NCBI GenBank assembly: GCA_031771865.1
Contig: JASISA010000027.1
Span: forward strand, 2,294,001 to 2,358,000
Direction of reading: 5' to 3'
DNA: 64,000 nucleotides
Origin: Nothophaeocryptopus gaeumannii
Lineage: Eukaryota > Ascomycota > Dothideomycetes > Mycosphaerellales > Mycosphaerellaceae
The notes under the pieces were generated by a model that was given only the letters and a program-made list of their open reading frames with translations, ran no database searches and had not been told where the DNA came from. Position numbers and translations under genes: made by a program. Of the stretch, positions 43,668 through 54,348 are shown piece after piece. Within the stretch, counting starts at the first letter, position 1. The number at the start of each line of letters is the position of its first letter.

Positions 43668-45565
43668 ATGTCCAACACGAACACGTCCGGTGCAATTGCA
43701 CGCATCACACGTGAGATCGCCGGCGCGCAAAAGGGCTCCGATCTCTCCATCGCAGTCGCCTGTCGAGACAGCGATGTCCGTAACGTCCGCGCCCTCATCA
43801 TCGGACCGCCCGAGACTCCCTACGAGTACGGCTTCTTCGAGTTCGACATGAAGTTCCCAAAAGAATACCCTATCAAGTCGCCCACTGTGAAATGTGTGAC
43901 GACAAACGGCGGCAAGACTCGCTTCAACCCCAACATCTACGCCGAAGGGAAGGTGTGCTTGTCCATTTTGGGCACCTGGCGAGGTCAACCTGGCGAGGAG
44001 TGGAGTAGTGCCCAGGGCTTGGAGAGTGTGTTGATCAGCATTCAAAGCCTAATGAGCTCCAGTATGTCGCTAATCGTCGCGATCAGGCGCTGGCTACCTG
44101 TGCATTTCACGCTGATGACCGTGTAGATCCTTATGAAAACGAGCCAGGCTACGAGACCGCGAAGAAGGAAGAGCCAAATCCAGTAGCCTACGTTGCAAAG
44201 ATCAGACACGAGACGCTACGTGTGTCCGTCATGCAGCGGTTGGAGAACTTGCTGCAGCTGCAGCCAGACAAGCTCGAGCCGGTCTACAAGAAGATCAAGA
44301 GCAGTGCGACTGCAGCCTCACCTGTCGAGCCATCGTCACCAAACAACGGATCTTCCGATGGCTCTTCTACTCCCGCAACGGATGCTTCCGTTCATGAATA
44401 CGACGCGGAGGCCACGTTCGCCGCACTTGACACCGGAATTTGGGACCCCTTTGCGGACTTGCTCAAAAGGCGCTTCCTCTGGTATTACGACTCGTACATG
44501 CGCGCCATCGACACCTTCAGCAAAGAGCAGAGAGATGGAACCGCTTTCAAGAGAATGGAGTTCGAGTACCCTCCCAACAGCATGGAGGGTCATTTCCAAT
44601 ATGTAAGTGAGAATACCACATTTCATGACGTCTGAACCAGGCTTCGAAATCTGACCCATGAACAGAAAGTTTTGAAAACCCGAATGGAAGCCATTCTCGC
44701 CAAGCTCGATGAGGAAAAGTCTTCATGGGAACAGAAAGGTGCATCACAGGTAGTCGACGCTACACAGCTTGCCACACAGCTCGCCTTCCAGTTCAAGCAG
44801 CTCTCACACAAGTGGAATGAAGGCCAATACCCCGGCTCAAGGATGGAGCTGAGTCTGCCGAACCCAAAAAACCCATTCGTGTGGCACCTCACCATGTTCG
44901 GAGAGCCGATGACCAACCTCGACGGCGGCATCTTTAACATGATGCTCCACATCCCTCCCACCTTCCCCGCTACTCAACCCCGTTTGACCATCGAGACTCC
45001 GATCTACCACCACCGTGTCAGCAGTAACGGCACACTTTGCTACTTCCCACAGAAAGAAGACGAAATCGCATCGCATCTGGAAGCCATTGTAGCCTCCATT
45101 GAAGACAAGAAACCAAACTTCGATCCCCGCGCGAATGTTAATCCGGGCATCTTCGAGCTCTTCTGGGGCGGTGACGATAAGCGCAAGCTATACAATCGCA
45201 AGTTGAGGCGCAGCGCACAAGAAAGCAGTGAGTGCCTGTAATTTCCTCACTTGCTCTTTGCATATACGCATGGCTCTCCCTTGCGATGTCGACAGTCTTG
45301 ATGCTGCCGTCGAGGGCGGAGCCGACTTCGAGTTGACGGAGAGCGGCGGCATCTAGACAAGGCATCTTCGCCTTGGATAGACAGCATACTGTCGACCCGC
45401 CACGCATTTTTTCCCGAGTATTTACGGCATGTACGTGAAGTGCCCGGCCTGCGACTGACTGTTGATTGCCACGCAGGTCTGGAGCTGGATCCTCGAAAAG
45501 CAAAGACACAGCACGAGTGGGTCTTCACTACCGTTCTTCAACGGTTGAAGTTGCTCGATCATTAA
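43668..45565 (+). CDS. Ubiquitin-conjugating enzyme with two UBC domains (UBE2Z-like N-half)
   Basis: Exons 43668-44061, 44127-44602, 44666-45227 and 45477-45565 encode 506 residues; introns are 65, 63 and 249 bp and phases agree. The first UBC domain (1-140) is UBE2Z-like: FGPPET-type loop (IIGPPETPYEYGFFEFD), FNPN (RFNPNIYAEGK) and the active Cys97 in GKVCLSILGTW. UBE2Z-specific features follow (NPYENEPGYE, then IRHETLRVSVMQRLE). Residues about 320-475 form a second E2-like fold (WHLTMFGEPMTNLDGGIF, PIYHHRVSSNGTLCYF), with Cys415 at the catalytic position but HHR in place of the HPN motif. UBE2Z accepts charging from UBA6, which fungi lack, so the partner E1 is open. The second domain may be active or act as a binding module. 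Confidence 0.9.
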
Positions 45566-45726
45566 GAAAGTTTCGTTTCGGCGTTCTGGTTGGGAGGTAC
45601 AAAATCAAAAGTATGATACCCAGGCACAGGTAGCGAGGCGTATGGCGAGGACGAAGAGAGGCTTTGATTTTGGTGTATCTACATACTGGTAGATACTTGC
45701 TCTCGATTATGAGATCGACTTCAACT

Positions 45727-46416
45727 TTAGTACACCTTGACACCCGGATTCGCCACTGCGAGCCGTTCTCTAAAGGGCGAGGAATCGAAATATGCCGTCC
45801 ATCGAAGAATCTTACCTTCTTCTGGCTGACCCTGTGGGACGCGGTCGTAGATGTTGATCCTACGCATTGTGACGGCTTTGGATTCGGGGTCTCCTTTTGC
45901 GCAGTAGGTCACATTGCATTCGTTGTAGATGCGATCTTCAAGGGTATCTATTGAAGTTAGAATCGGAAGAGAAGGGAAGAGGAGGGCAGGGAGTACCGAA
46001 TGAGAGGATCTCGTGTTTCATCCAGGCTACGTAGGGCGCTATGGATTCAAATTCCTGGGAGGGGTGTGAGTGAGGATGTTGAAATACATCAATCTGAGTG
46101 ACTATAAAGTCTGACCTTTTGTGCTGCGGCTTTGCCATGTTGTGGGGGCGCATTATTAAATTCTATTGTCAATGTTCAGGATACCTGGACGAATGACGAT
46201 GGTTCCCTGGGGGGATTGACAACTTACGAACGACGCAGTCTTCGGCGAACCATTTGATGGAGTTTGGAGGAACGCATTTGTCTCCTACGTCGTACCACTA
46301 CGGAACTCCCTGTCAGTCATGCTGTCAATGTAGGCGAGTAAGAGATGTTGGATGAAAGAGGGATTTACTGATTGTAGCCACTGTTGGACTTCGTTTCGTT
46401 TGGCTTCGTCTGACAT
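45727..46416 (-). CDS. NTF2-like (SnoaL-fold) small protein
   Basis: Five short exons on the minus strand, 46416-46369, 46297-46228, 46162-46116, 46054-45997 and 45947-45727, give 147 residues. Introns are 71, 65, 61 and 49 bp; the phases fit throughout and a CTAAC branch precedes the last exon. The protein reads NEVQQWLQSWYDVGDKC, SIKWFAEDCVVQFNN, SIAPYVAWMKHEILSF, DRIYNECNVTYCAKGDP and LRWTAYFDSSPF. Such an alternation (helices, then four antiparallel strands ending in RWTAYFD) is typical of an NTF2-like cone fold. Function is unknown; relatives include isomerases, dehydratases and binding proteins. It is convergent with the E2 gene (161 bp apart). Confidence 0.75.
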
Positions 46417-46777
46417 GGCTTTTCAAGAAAGAGGCAGTCGGACGACTCGACGAGTACGTCCTGAAGAAGCAATAGAATGAACAAAGATGTTTCCAGTCTA
46501 TTCAATGAATAATGAACATGGAGCTTAGATGCAGAGGGATTGCAATCCAGCCCGTTGCTTTGTCAGCATGTGATCTCCCGTCTATTATTAGATTCGGAGG
46601 ATGCTCGCACGCTTCATCCACACATGGTGTTTGTTGATGTCCTACCTGCTATTTTACAATGACAAAAGGAGAACCCCCACTTCGTTGTGAAGCTGTCCAG
46701 GAATTGTGATACAACGGATCCTTGAAAGCGTCAGTGTCAAGCAAAAGTCTCCAAATGCTTGCACTGCTCGACAGGAC
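46417..46777. other. Short intergenic region between two minus-strand genes
   Basis: These 361 bases hold the leader of the NTF2-like gene and the 3' end of the coiled-coil gene. Nothing else was recognised. Confidence 0.5.
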
Positions 46778-47580
46778 CTATCGTCGGCCTTTCTTTTCAC
46801 CATCTGCGAGTATTTGCTTTGCAGCCTCGAGTTGGAGCTTGTTATCCTCGTCAAGCTTATCGATCTGCTGCTTGGCATTCTGAATTGCTTCCTTCTCACT
46901 GACCATCTTCTGGGTCCTAGGGTCGAAGACTTTGTTGTCCTCCTTTGCATCAAATTCAGGGTCGGCCATGTCAATTGGCATTTGGCTCTTTGCTTGTTGC
47001 AGACCGGCTTGAAGTTGACTTGCGCCCTGGTGCATTCTTTGCACCTTTTCTAGCGACATACCAGGGTACGTTTCCGCGGCGGCAGCGGAACACTCTGCCC
47101 GCCACGAGACCTTGCCGTCATTGGCCTGAGCCGAGCGTATCTGTTCTATCCGCGTTTTCAAATCGGCAATTATCCGATCATATCCAGTTGCCTCTCTCCA
47201 AACCTTTGCTTGCAGTGCTCCGAGTGTTTCCAAGTAACGTAGATTGGCGGCCTTGTCTGATCCGTCTTTGTTATGGTAGTACTCCAGCTCTTTGTCGGCG
47301 AGCCAGGACCAGAGCAGCTTGGCCTCAATTACGATCTTTCCGCGTTCTTCTTGCAGCTTCGTGATGTATGACTCCAGATCCTTGACGGCATTCGGTCCGG
47401 TTGGCGGGGCGACTCGCGAAGATTGAGTTCGCCAAGCACAAGGACATGTGGCACGGCACGGGCATGCTGTGGCGTCGAGTCGAGTTCTCCACTCGCTGTT
47501 GCAAGAGCAGAATTCGGAACAATATCGTCCGGAGCAGCAAGTTCGAGCAAAGCCCTTGCTGTTGCCAGCCTATCAATCAC
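46778..47580 (-). CDS. Coiled-coil protein, 5' end unresolved
   Basis: On the minus strand the frame is open from a TAG at about 47555 to the stop at 46778, but it contains no ATG at its start. Clear protein sequence begins near 47410 (GPNAVKDLESYITKLQEERG), followed by LLWSWLADKELEYYHNKDGS, YDRIIADLKTRIEQIRS and SLEKVQRMHQGASQLQAGLQ. Lys/Glu/Gln-rich helices lead to the end at GEKKGRR. It looks like an alpha-helical protein with two coiled-coil stretches; no family is recognised. A possible start is an ATG at about 47592 with donor GTGAGT at about 47581 spliced to about 47492, which matches in phase, but the intron lacks a good branch site. It begins almost on top of the REX1 start. Confidence 0.65.
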
Positions 47581-47621
47581 TCACTGCGCCATCATCGTCC
47601 AGCTGTTCAGGCACAATCGCG

Positions 47622-49838
47622 ATGACTCGTCGCAAGCGCTCACGAGATGAATTCGAGCGCGAGAATAATCATCTGATGGGCGTGGGCGAGACGCTGGCGC
47701 GGCTCAAAGACTCCGACCACGCCTCCTCATTCTCGCAACAGCGCCCCTCTAGTGCAGACGAGGGCATGCACGCAAATAGCGATGGCGACGGCGATGGCGA
47801 CGGCGATGGCGATGCTGAGACACGCGCAGACGGACAGGCCGCCGAGGCCAGCCAGTCCAAGAGGCGCAAGAAGGTGCCTAAGAAGGAGTCGGAGAAGTAT
47901 CCTTCCATTTCGCATTCCGCCCACGCTCGCCTGCAGAGTTTTGTAAAAATTAGCGACCTGCAGAATCTTGTGCTGTACTTTCTCGCCGATGGCACTGCTC
48001 CGCAATGGTGTTCAGTCCGCAACCACGCCAACGTCAAGCGGGTAGTTGCATTGATGGTTCCTGGTTTGGAAGCCGGTATGTTTGATGGCCGCATTCGCTT
48101 GACGGCACAATCGGACCAAGAGGTTGCCAAGGACAGCAGGCCAGACAACAAGGAAGAGGAACAACGCAACGGCGACGATGACGAAGGCTGGACGGAAGTT
48201 CGCTATGGTCGAGCGAGGACCACGCCAGACGATTACTATCCTGTCAAGCTCGATCAGCAACGCCTACCCAAGTCTCTGAAGCCAATTGTCGACCTATTCG
48301 AGCATTTGTGGCCTATCAAAAGCCCTGGCGACGACAAGTTTGCGAAAATGCACTCTCCGCTCGCTGCCATGCTTACTGTGCCACTGGTCCGGTCCAAAGA
48401 AGAGAAGAAAACCAAAGGCCCGCAGGCCCCAACAGCAGGCAGGAACTGGCAAAACCAGCGCACCCCAGTTACGGATTTGATTGCCACCACTGAGGAACTC
48501 GCTGATGAAGGGTATACTCTTCATCCTGCGCATTTTGCTGCCACTTCGCAAGACTCAGCCGAGGCGGAGCGCCGTGCAGCTGCAAAGACTTCAGCAGTAG
48601 ATCGCTGGATAGACACGCCAGGTATACCAAATCTCGGCGCTGGCGTGGTCGACGACGCTCATGTTCAGAAAGGATCAGTCACCGGGGGCAGAAAAGTTCT
48701 GGCCATGGACTGCGAGATGTGCATCACGTCTCCCAAAGGTCAGACTCCTCAAGTGTCCAGTCTCACGCGGGTGTCGTTGATCGATTGGGATGGCGAAGTC
48801 GTGATGGACGAGCTTGTCAAACCTTCCGAACCCATTACGGACTATCTGACTGCATACTCGGGTATCACGGCCGCAATGCTGGAAAACGTTAACACAACCC
48901 TACAAGACGTGCAGAAGAAGCTTTTGTCTATCCTGACGCCCCAGACAATCCTGATTGGCCACTCCCTGAACAGCGACCTCAATGCTCTACGCTTAGCTCA
49001 CCCATACATCATCGACACAACACTCCTATTTCCGCATCCACGCGGTCCACCGTTGAAGTCATCGCTGAAGTGGCTTGCGCAGAAATACCTTTCTCGCGAG
49101 ATCCAGAAAGGCCATGGCTCTACCGGACACAACAGCATCGAAGACGCTCGCGCTGTCCTAGATCTGGTCAAGCAGAAGTGTGAGAAAGGCAAAGCATGGG
49201 GCACTCCGGATGCAAGCGGCGAGAGCATCTTCAAGCGGTTGTCTCGCTCAAATCGGCCAAAGAGGGACAAGGTCAACCCAGCTGGAGATGATGAGCCAAG
49301 AGAAGCAGCGGTAGTTGACTGGGGCGACCCTACACGTGGCTATGGTGGACAAGCCAAGTTGACGATTGGTTGCGAGAGCGACGCCGAAGTTGTTGATGGG
49401 GTTAAAAGCGTGCTCTCCAGCAATGGAGACGACTCTACTACTCCGAGAGGCTGCGACTTCATCTGGGCTCGTCTCCGCGAGCTCGAAGCTCATCGCGGCT
49501 GGTGGGACAAGTCGAAAATCCTCGACTCTGAAGCTTTGCGCACATCAACTGTGGACAAAAATGACGGCTCTCTGGACGAAACCGTCAAACAGACCGTGGA
49601 CCGAATTCGCCAGATCTACGATGATCTGCCACCTTGTACTGCATTCTTGGTGTACAGCGGCTCTGCAGATCCTAGGAATCTCCGAGAAATGCAGCATTTG
49701 CAACAGAAATTCAAAGAGGAATATCGAGTCAAGAAGTGGGATCAATTGAGCGTGCAGTGGACAGACGTTGAGGAGCAGAAGCTGAGGAAAGCTTGCGAGA
49801 CTGCGAGGAGAGGCATCGGCTTCCTCACAATCAAATGA
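47622..49838 (+). CDS. REX1: RNA exonuclease Rex1 (Rnh70), DEDDh family
   Basis: A single frame of 738 residues starts at the ATG at 47622, where the basic nuclear-type N-terminus MTRRKRSRDEF begins. The same frame is open upstream to 47448 without an ATG. Residues 1-90 are charged and include a run of six Asp-Gly repeats and KRRKKVPKK, a likely nuclear signal. The exonuclease domain (about 355-520) has Exo I (VLAMDCEMC, Asp363 and Glu365), Exo II (ILIGHSLNSDLNALR) and Exo III (TGHNSIEDARAVLDL), so all four metal ligands and the catalytic His are present. Rex1 trims the 3' ends of 5S rRNA, tRNA and other transcripts in the nucleus. It is intronless and convergent with the RGG protein gene. 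Confidence 0.95.
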   Translation: MTRRKRSRDEFERENNHLMGVGETLARLKDSDHASSFSQQRPSSADEGMHANSDGDGDGDGDGDAETRADGQAAEASQSKRRKKVPKKESEKYPSISHSAHARLQSFVKISDLQNLVLYFLADGTAPQWCSVRNHANVKRVVALMVPGLEAGMFDGRIRLTAQSDQEVAKDSRPDNKEEEQRNGDDDEGWTEVRYGRARTTPDDYYPVKLDQQRLPKSLKPIVDLFEHLWPIKSPGDDKFAKMHSPLAAMLTVPLVRSKEEKKTKGPQAPTAGRNWQNQRTPVTDLIATTEELADEGYTLHPAHFAATSQDSAEAERRAAAKTSAVDRWIDTPGIPNLGAGVVDDAHVQKGSVTGGRKVLAMDCEMCITSPKGQTPQVSSLTRVSLIDWDGEVVMDELVKPSEPITDYLTAYSGITAAMLENVNTTLQDVQKKLLSILTPQTILIGHSLNSDLNALRLAHPYIIDTTLLFPHPRGPPLKSSLKWLAQKYLSREIQKGHGSTGHNSIEDARAVLDLVKQKCEKGKAWGTPDASGESIFKRLSRSNRPKRDKVNPAGDDEPREAAVVDWGDPTRGYGGQAKLTIGCESDAEVVDGVKSVLSSNGDDSTTPRGCDFIWARLRELEAHRGWWDKSKILDSEALRTSTVDKNDGSLDETVKQTVDRIRQIYDDLPPCTAFLVYSGSADPRNLREMQHLQQKFKEEYRVKKWDQLSVQWTDVEEQKLRKACETARRGIGFLTIK
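47788..47824 (+). repeat. REX1: Short GATGGCGACGGC repeat inside REX1
   Basis: A 6 bp-periodic repeat (GATGGC/GACGGC, about six units) encodes alternating Asp-Gly. The wobble bases alternate C and T, which suggests slippage expansion in 6 or 12 bp steps. Length variation between strains is likely and would not shift the frame. Confidence 0.8.
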
Positions 49839-50041
49839 GCGCATGCCCGTATATGTGTCACGATAATGGCATCACACAGATGCTATCGGCAAAATCGCCT
49901 GCCGGCCTGGCACTTGTTGCCTTGATTAGCGGACGTGCTGGCTTGCTGGCGCGTAGCTTGCATACGAAGGGAGTCGTCTCCCGGGTATCTTGCGGTAAGT
50001 ATGTACAGTACTATCCAAAGTGGGATCTCCAAGATAAAACA

Positions 50042-52330
50042 TTACGCAGCCGCTTGTGGCTGTTCTCCATCACCCTCTCCAGGTTGCCTCCAGCCAGGTC
50101 GTTTCACGTCCTGTTCGAGACGATCGCCTCGCACCTCAGTCTCTCTCATGACAACATCTTCAGCGGGACTGGTTCTCCCTCTTTCGCTTTGACCTCTTTT
50201 CTCGCTATCACCTTCGATCCTGAAATGAGCGGACGTCGAATTTTCGTGTCGCTGGAAATATTGTTCCGGCATTCTGGATGCTCCTTCGGCGGCTCCATGG
50301 GCTGGGAAGATTTTACTCATGAGTTCTCTATGCCTCTCTTGCGTTTCTCCCGGCTCGGAAGAGGGTTCGCGATCGCCTGCTGCGACGCTGGTAGGTGTCC
50401 CAGAGCGGGTCATGCCATCTTCGTCTAAATCGAAGTCAGTATTCGCGGCGCAATCTGGTAAGTTCTGTGGATCACCTTCTGCGCGCTCAGCTTCCTTCTT
50501 AGCGTGCACCTTCCGCAAATTGTTCGCGGAGCTAACGCTACGCATGTCTGGCCTTCCATCCTTACGGATCAATATGCCCTCTGCGTTTCGGATCGGTTTC
50601 GTCCTCGTTTTCTTGCCAGATCCGGAATTGCCCTCCATTTGGCCATATGAATCTTGCCCCGGTGGTTGAGCGATGGGGGTCGCAGGGAACTCTTGCGGAC
50701 GATCCAAAGGGCCACCAATCTGTCCGGCTCCGCGCCCGCTAAAGCCTCCCCTCCCTACAAAGCCAGGTGAATGAGGATGTACAGGGTTGTGATGGCCATT
50801 CGGCGAGACCTGACCACCGGACCAGTCCACCCTTTCCCATTCCGGTGTGCCTTGCTCTTGAGCTTCACGATGGTGGCCGCCTCCGCCTGCACCACCTGCA
50901 CCACCGCCGCCGCCGCCTCCTCTGCCTCTTCCACGACCTCGCCCTCTCCCGCGTCCTCTGCCACGCCCGCCATGTGGATGAGGGTGCGCGTGAGGCGGAG
51001 GAACTCGATCCAATTCCGGCCTCCATGGTTCCTGTGAGTCCGCTTGCTGGGTGGACGTAATGAAACGAAAGCTGTGTTGTGCGCCAGGTGGAGCAGCTGC
51101 GATCATGGGCTGCGAATGTGGTTGCGAACCATCTGATGGCGCGCGGCTTCGGTTGTGAAACGGTGCTTCTACAGGCCCTCCCGCAGACTGAAAACTGGAT
51201 TGTGGAGCGGCAAAGCCTTCATCTCCAAAGCTTCCTCTGGGCATGTTTGGCATCAAAGGCGCTAGCCTGGGCCTTTTCGAACTATCAGTGGAAGGCGAAT
51301 CGTATGGTGACGCCCTTTCTTCCGGAGGACGCTTCACCGCTGGGTTGGCGTTCACAGCGGCCCAACCACTCGTCTGAGCTCCCGGCGGGCCATGCGCTTC
51401 TACTTCCATCATGAGCGGCCGCGCACCTTGGGAAGCCACTTGCGGGGAGACTCCAGGTTGAGGTACAGGCTCAGCCGGTCTCCAACCAGATATAGTAGAG
51501 GGAGGCGGAAGGGGCTCCGCCGAGCGAAAAGAGGAAGGGGGAGGAGGAGGCACTGACAGCGCTGGAGCAGGTTCTCCTGGGAGGTGCCGGGGATCGGAGG
51601 CAGGACGAAAGCCATGGGAGGGCTGGGAGTCCAAGATTTGTGGTGCTGGGAAGCTGGGTGGTCGGCTGGTTCCAGGTGAGGCCATGGATGCGGTTCTCAT
51701 TGGCGGAAGTGGCGCATGAGGGGGAGCTTGGAGGGCGTGTACTTGTGAAGGTGCTGGCACCGGCTCGTGAATTTGTTGCTCGCGATGCGACGAAGTAAGC
51801 GGCCGCTGGTGACTCGGTAAGACCGCTGCAGGTGTGGTGCTTCCCTCTTCAACCCTCTTCAGGCGGTTCTTTATGAGATCGATCTGCAAGTTCAGGCCAT
51901 CAATCTCGTTCACACGATTTGTCAGTCGTTGCAGTTGGCCGGCAAGCACTTCAAGATCTGCTGTATCATGCCTTGAAGGCTGCTCCAGTGGCACAGGCCT
52001 TGATCGCAACTCCCTCTGAACATCGCTCAAAGCATGCACAACTTCGTTCATTTGCTGATGAAGTCTGCTGACCGCAGTTTCGATATCAGTGAACTGCCGT
52101 CGATGGGACTCAAGCATGCCAGTGTTGTATGACACCTGAGCCTGCAGACGGCTGATAGCGCTGGTCCAGACATCGTTTGATGTTCGGTCTGCGCCGTGCT
52201 GAGAGGGTGCTCGAGCATGTTCGGCGATCCTGTTTGTTGTAGGTGGTGCCGAATCGCGAAGGGCAATGTCATGTAACGTCGATGTCGGCCGTGAACGTTC
52301 CGCATTCTCAGCGGCCTTCTCCAGCTCCAT
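50042..52330 (-). CDS. RGG-box, Pro-rich protein with N-terminal coiled coil
   Basis: A frame of 762 residues from the ATG at 52330 (MELEKAAENAERSRPTS) to 50042. It is open upstream to 52390 without an ATG, and that stretch may be leader sequence ending in a 5' intron acceptor. Residues about 60-190 are helical with heptads (SRLHQQMNEVVHALSDVQRE, QLQRLTNRVNEIDGLN). A long Pro/Ser-rich region follows, then an RGG/poly-Gly tract near 480-520 (eight RG units, then Gly runs). Next is a basic conserved motif, KKTRTKPIRNAEGILIRKDG, with RPDMRSVSSANNLRKVH. The C-terminus is acidic. RGG tracts bind RNA or G-rich nucleic acid; the motif near 575-620 appears to be the family hallmark, but I know no assigned function. 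Confidence 0.82.
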   Translation of the reverse strand: MELEKAAENAERSRPTSTLHDIALRDSAPPTTNRIAEHARAPSQHGADRTSNDVWTSAISRLQAQVSYNTGMLESHRRQFTDIETAVSRLHQQMNEVVHALSDVQRELRSRPVPLEQPSRHDTADLEVLAGQLQRLTNRVNEIDGLNLQIDLIKNRLKRVEEGSTTPAAVLPSHQRPLTSSHREQQIHEPVPAPSQVHALQAPPHAPLPPMRTASMASPGTSRPPSFPAPQILDSQPSHGFRPASDPRHLPGEPAPALSVPPPPPSSFRSAEPLPPPSTISGWRPAEPVPQPGVSPQVASQGARPLMMEVEAHGPPGAQTSGWAAVNANPAVKRPPEERASPYDSPSTDSSKRPRLAPLMPNMPRGSFGDEGFAAPQSSFQSAGGPVEAPFHNRSRAPSDGSQPHSQPMIAAAPPGAQHSFRFITSTQQADSQEPWRPELDRVPPPHAHPHPHGGRGRGRGRGRGRGRGRGGGGGGGAGGAGGGGHHREAQEQGTPEWERVDWSGGQVSPNGHHNPVHPHSPGFVGRGGFSGRGAGQIGGPLDRPQEFPATPIAQPPGQDSYGQMEGNSGSGKKTRTKPIRNAEGILIRKDGRPDMRSVSSANNLRKVHAKKEAERAEGDPQNLPDCAANTDFDLDEDGMTRSGTPTSVAAGDREPSSEPGETQERHRELMSKIFPAHGAAEGASRMPEQYFQRHENSTSAHFRIEGDSEKRGQSERGRTSPAEDVVMRETEVRGDRLEQDVKRPGWRQPGEGDGEQPQAAA
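50872..50985 (-). repeat. GC-rich low-complexity tract (RG and poly-Gly codons)
   Basis: Read on the minus strand, this tract is a CGTGGC/AGAGGC-type series encoding Arg-Gly repeats, followed by runs of GGC/GGA glycine codons. It is the most biased stretch of the window and a likely site of length polymorphism and of G-quadruplex formation in the transcript. Confidence 0.75.
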
Positions 52331-54348
52331 CCTCCGCCTCGACGCATACAACGCGAATGAGCGACCTATCGCATAGCAATATGTTTCCAATTAATAAATT
52401 ACTCCCTGTGCAGCGACAACAAAAACTCGACTAAGCTCCTGCTACCTAACACGAATGTCAGTGTTTGGGTCTCTAGTCGTGCAGTGCAATGCTGAGCTCG
52501 GTGCGGAGCAATTGGAACAGGAACAAGTATGTCATCAAGAAGAGAAGGAGAAAGTATGCACAGACTGGTAGGATACGTACCTCCTAGATATCAATCATGG
52601 ATGCACCCAAGGAAAGTGAACCCGAAGGGCGCCTGCGCGGCGGGCAGCGAGGTACCTTAATAGGCCTATGTTCTTCGGAGGCAGCTAATAGGTTCTGCAG
52701 GGCCTTAATTACTAGTGGATTGCAATATAGGAGACGCCTAACCAGTTACAAGAAGAGAGTTTCAGCAGCATTGTAATTTGCAAACTTTCTCGCGCACCTC
52801 GGGCACAAGCAAAGTGTGAGCGACCAAACTGGCCTAGTACCGACCAAAGCGTCGTAGCGGAACCTGTTTTGCAGGAATTGCAGCTGCTTGAGCGTCCGGC
52901 ATGCATAAAAGGAATAAACTAGCTCGTGTGGTGTGATGTCTCGTGAAGAGCTCTAGACTTTCTTACCACACCGCTACCAGACAGTTATTGGGCAAGCTCA
53001 CTGCTTTTGCCAGCATGGAGCATGGCAGAAAGATTAGCGAAGATTGGGAAGATTGGGGCAAGGCATCGCTGGGGTGGGCGGCGTGGCTCGTGCGACAGGT
53101 CCAGTCATATACGACTCTCGTAAATTGGTCATCATTTCTGTGCGTGGTCCTGGTCCGAACAGCGTGTTGTAGGCGCCGCTCTGCTTGCCCAAGGCCTGTC
53201 GTTAGCTGACCGGCATGCCTGGCCGGTACCGCATACCGCGGACTGCATCCAGCAGGTACACACGTGCCTATCGTACGCAATAGTGCTAGCGACATGAAGC
53301 ACTGCCAGCAGGCGTGCGCGTGCAGAACCTGTCTGAAGTGGCGCCAAATTGACCAGATTGTACGCGCGCGATCCACTCGGACCAGCGTTGGGGAAAGCGT
53401 GATCAAGTGGTGGATATACGAGCGGTGGGCTGCGCTATCTCGGCCTCGTCACTGTAACATCTATTTCCGAGCTAGCTTGGAGAGGGAATTGCCAGTCCAG
53501 TCCAAACTCGTCCAGGACACAGGCACTTGTCAAAGTGGTAGCAGAGATACTCTGCCGGTACCGATAACCTCTTAGACCGAGCTGGCCGTGGCGCATGCGA
53601 CTCAAACGCTGTCTGGCACCGGAGATTTGCTGAACATCAAGCGCGATGGGGAACGAGCGCAGTCGCACGCAGATCAATGTGTGCCTTACTAGCCGAATAC
53701 CCTGCAATATCATCTAGTTACAGTGTGTCAAGCGGAGTCGCAGGCTCCAGAGTAAGATGTTGAGCAAGGGTTAGAGTTGTTCCTTTATCGAATTTGACAG
53801 AATAGCTTGTCTTGATCAAGGCTTTTGAGTTTCGGCTAGTTCGGTGGGTTGTGCACACATGCCCTAGTGCCATCTTGTAGAGTGCGCCATCTGCTGGGCC
53901 TGGCAGACGAAGGCCAGCATTACTGTCAGTTGGAAGTGTCCACATGTTGTTCTCTCATATGCATTCGGCAGACGCGCTCCTTCTCGTCCCTGCAATGAGC
54001 CTTTGCGAGTATTACTGCCTGAGGCATCAACCCGGAACAGCGCATCACATGACATCGGCACGTCACCTCCTCGAGCGCCGACCGACCGACTTCCCTTCAC
54101 CAGCGCATGCTTCAGTGACACATTCCAACGCTTTCACGACACCAGACGACTCCACGGAATATTCAAGTAGGCGCGCTCCTCCAACTTGCAGGTTACGCGC
54201 CACCTGCCTCGCGCGCGTTGCCATGCGCACCATCCCAGACGGAATAGCACGGCTCTGAGCAGCAGCGACTGAGGCTCCGGATACCCTTCGACTCGATCTT
54301 CAACACCACGCGACACAGTAGCGAGCATCACCTCCGACCGTCGGCGCG
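52331..54348. other. 2.0 kb divergent region without a supported gene
   Basis: It separates the RGG-protein gene from TAF1. Near the left end, a donor GTACGT at about 52587 and acceptor-like sites around 52440 and 52371 on the minus strand suggest a 5' untranslated intron of the RGG gene. Between 52960 and 54340 several frames of 60-150 codons are open on both strands, but none has recognisable features. No repeat or tRNA was found. Confidence 0.4.
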
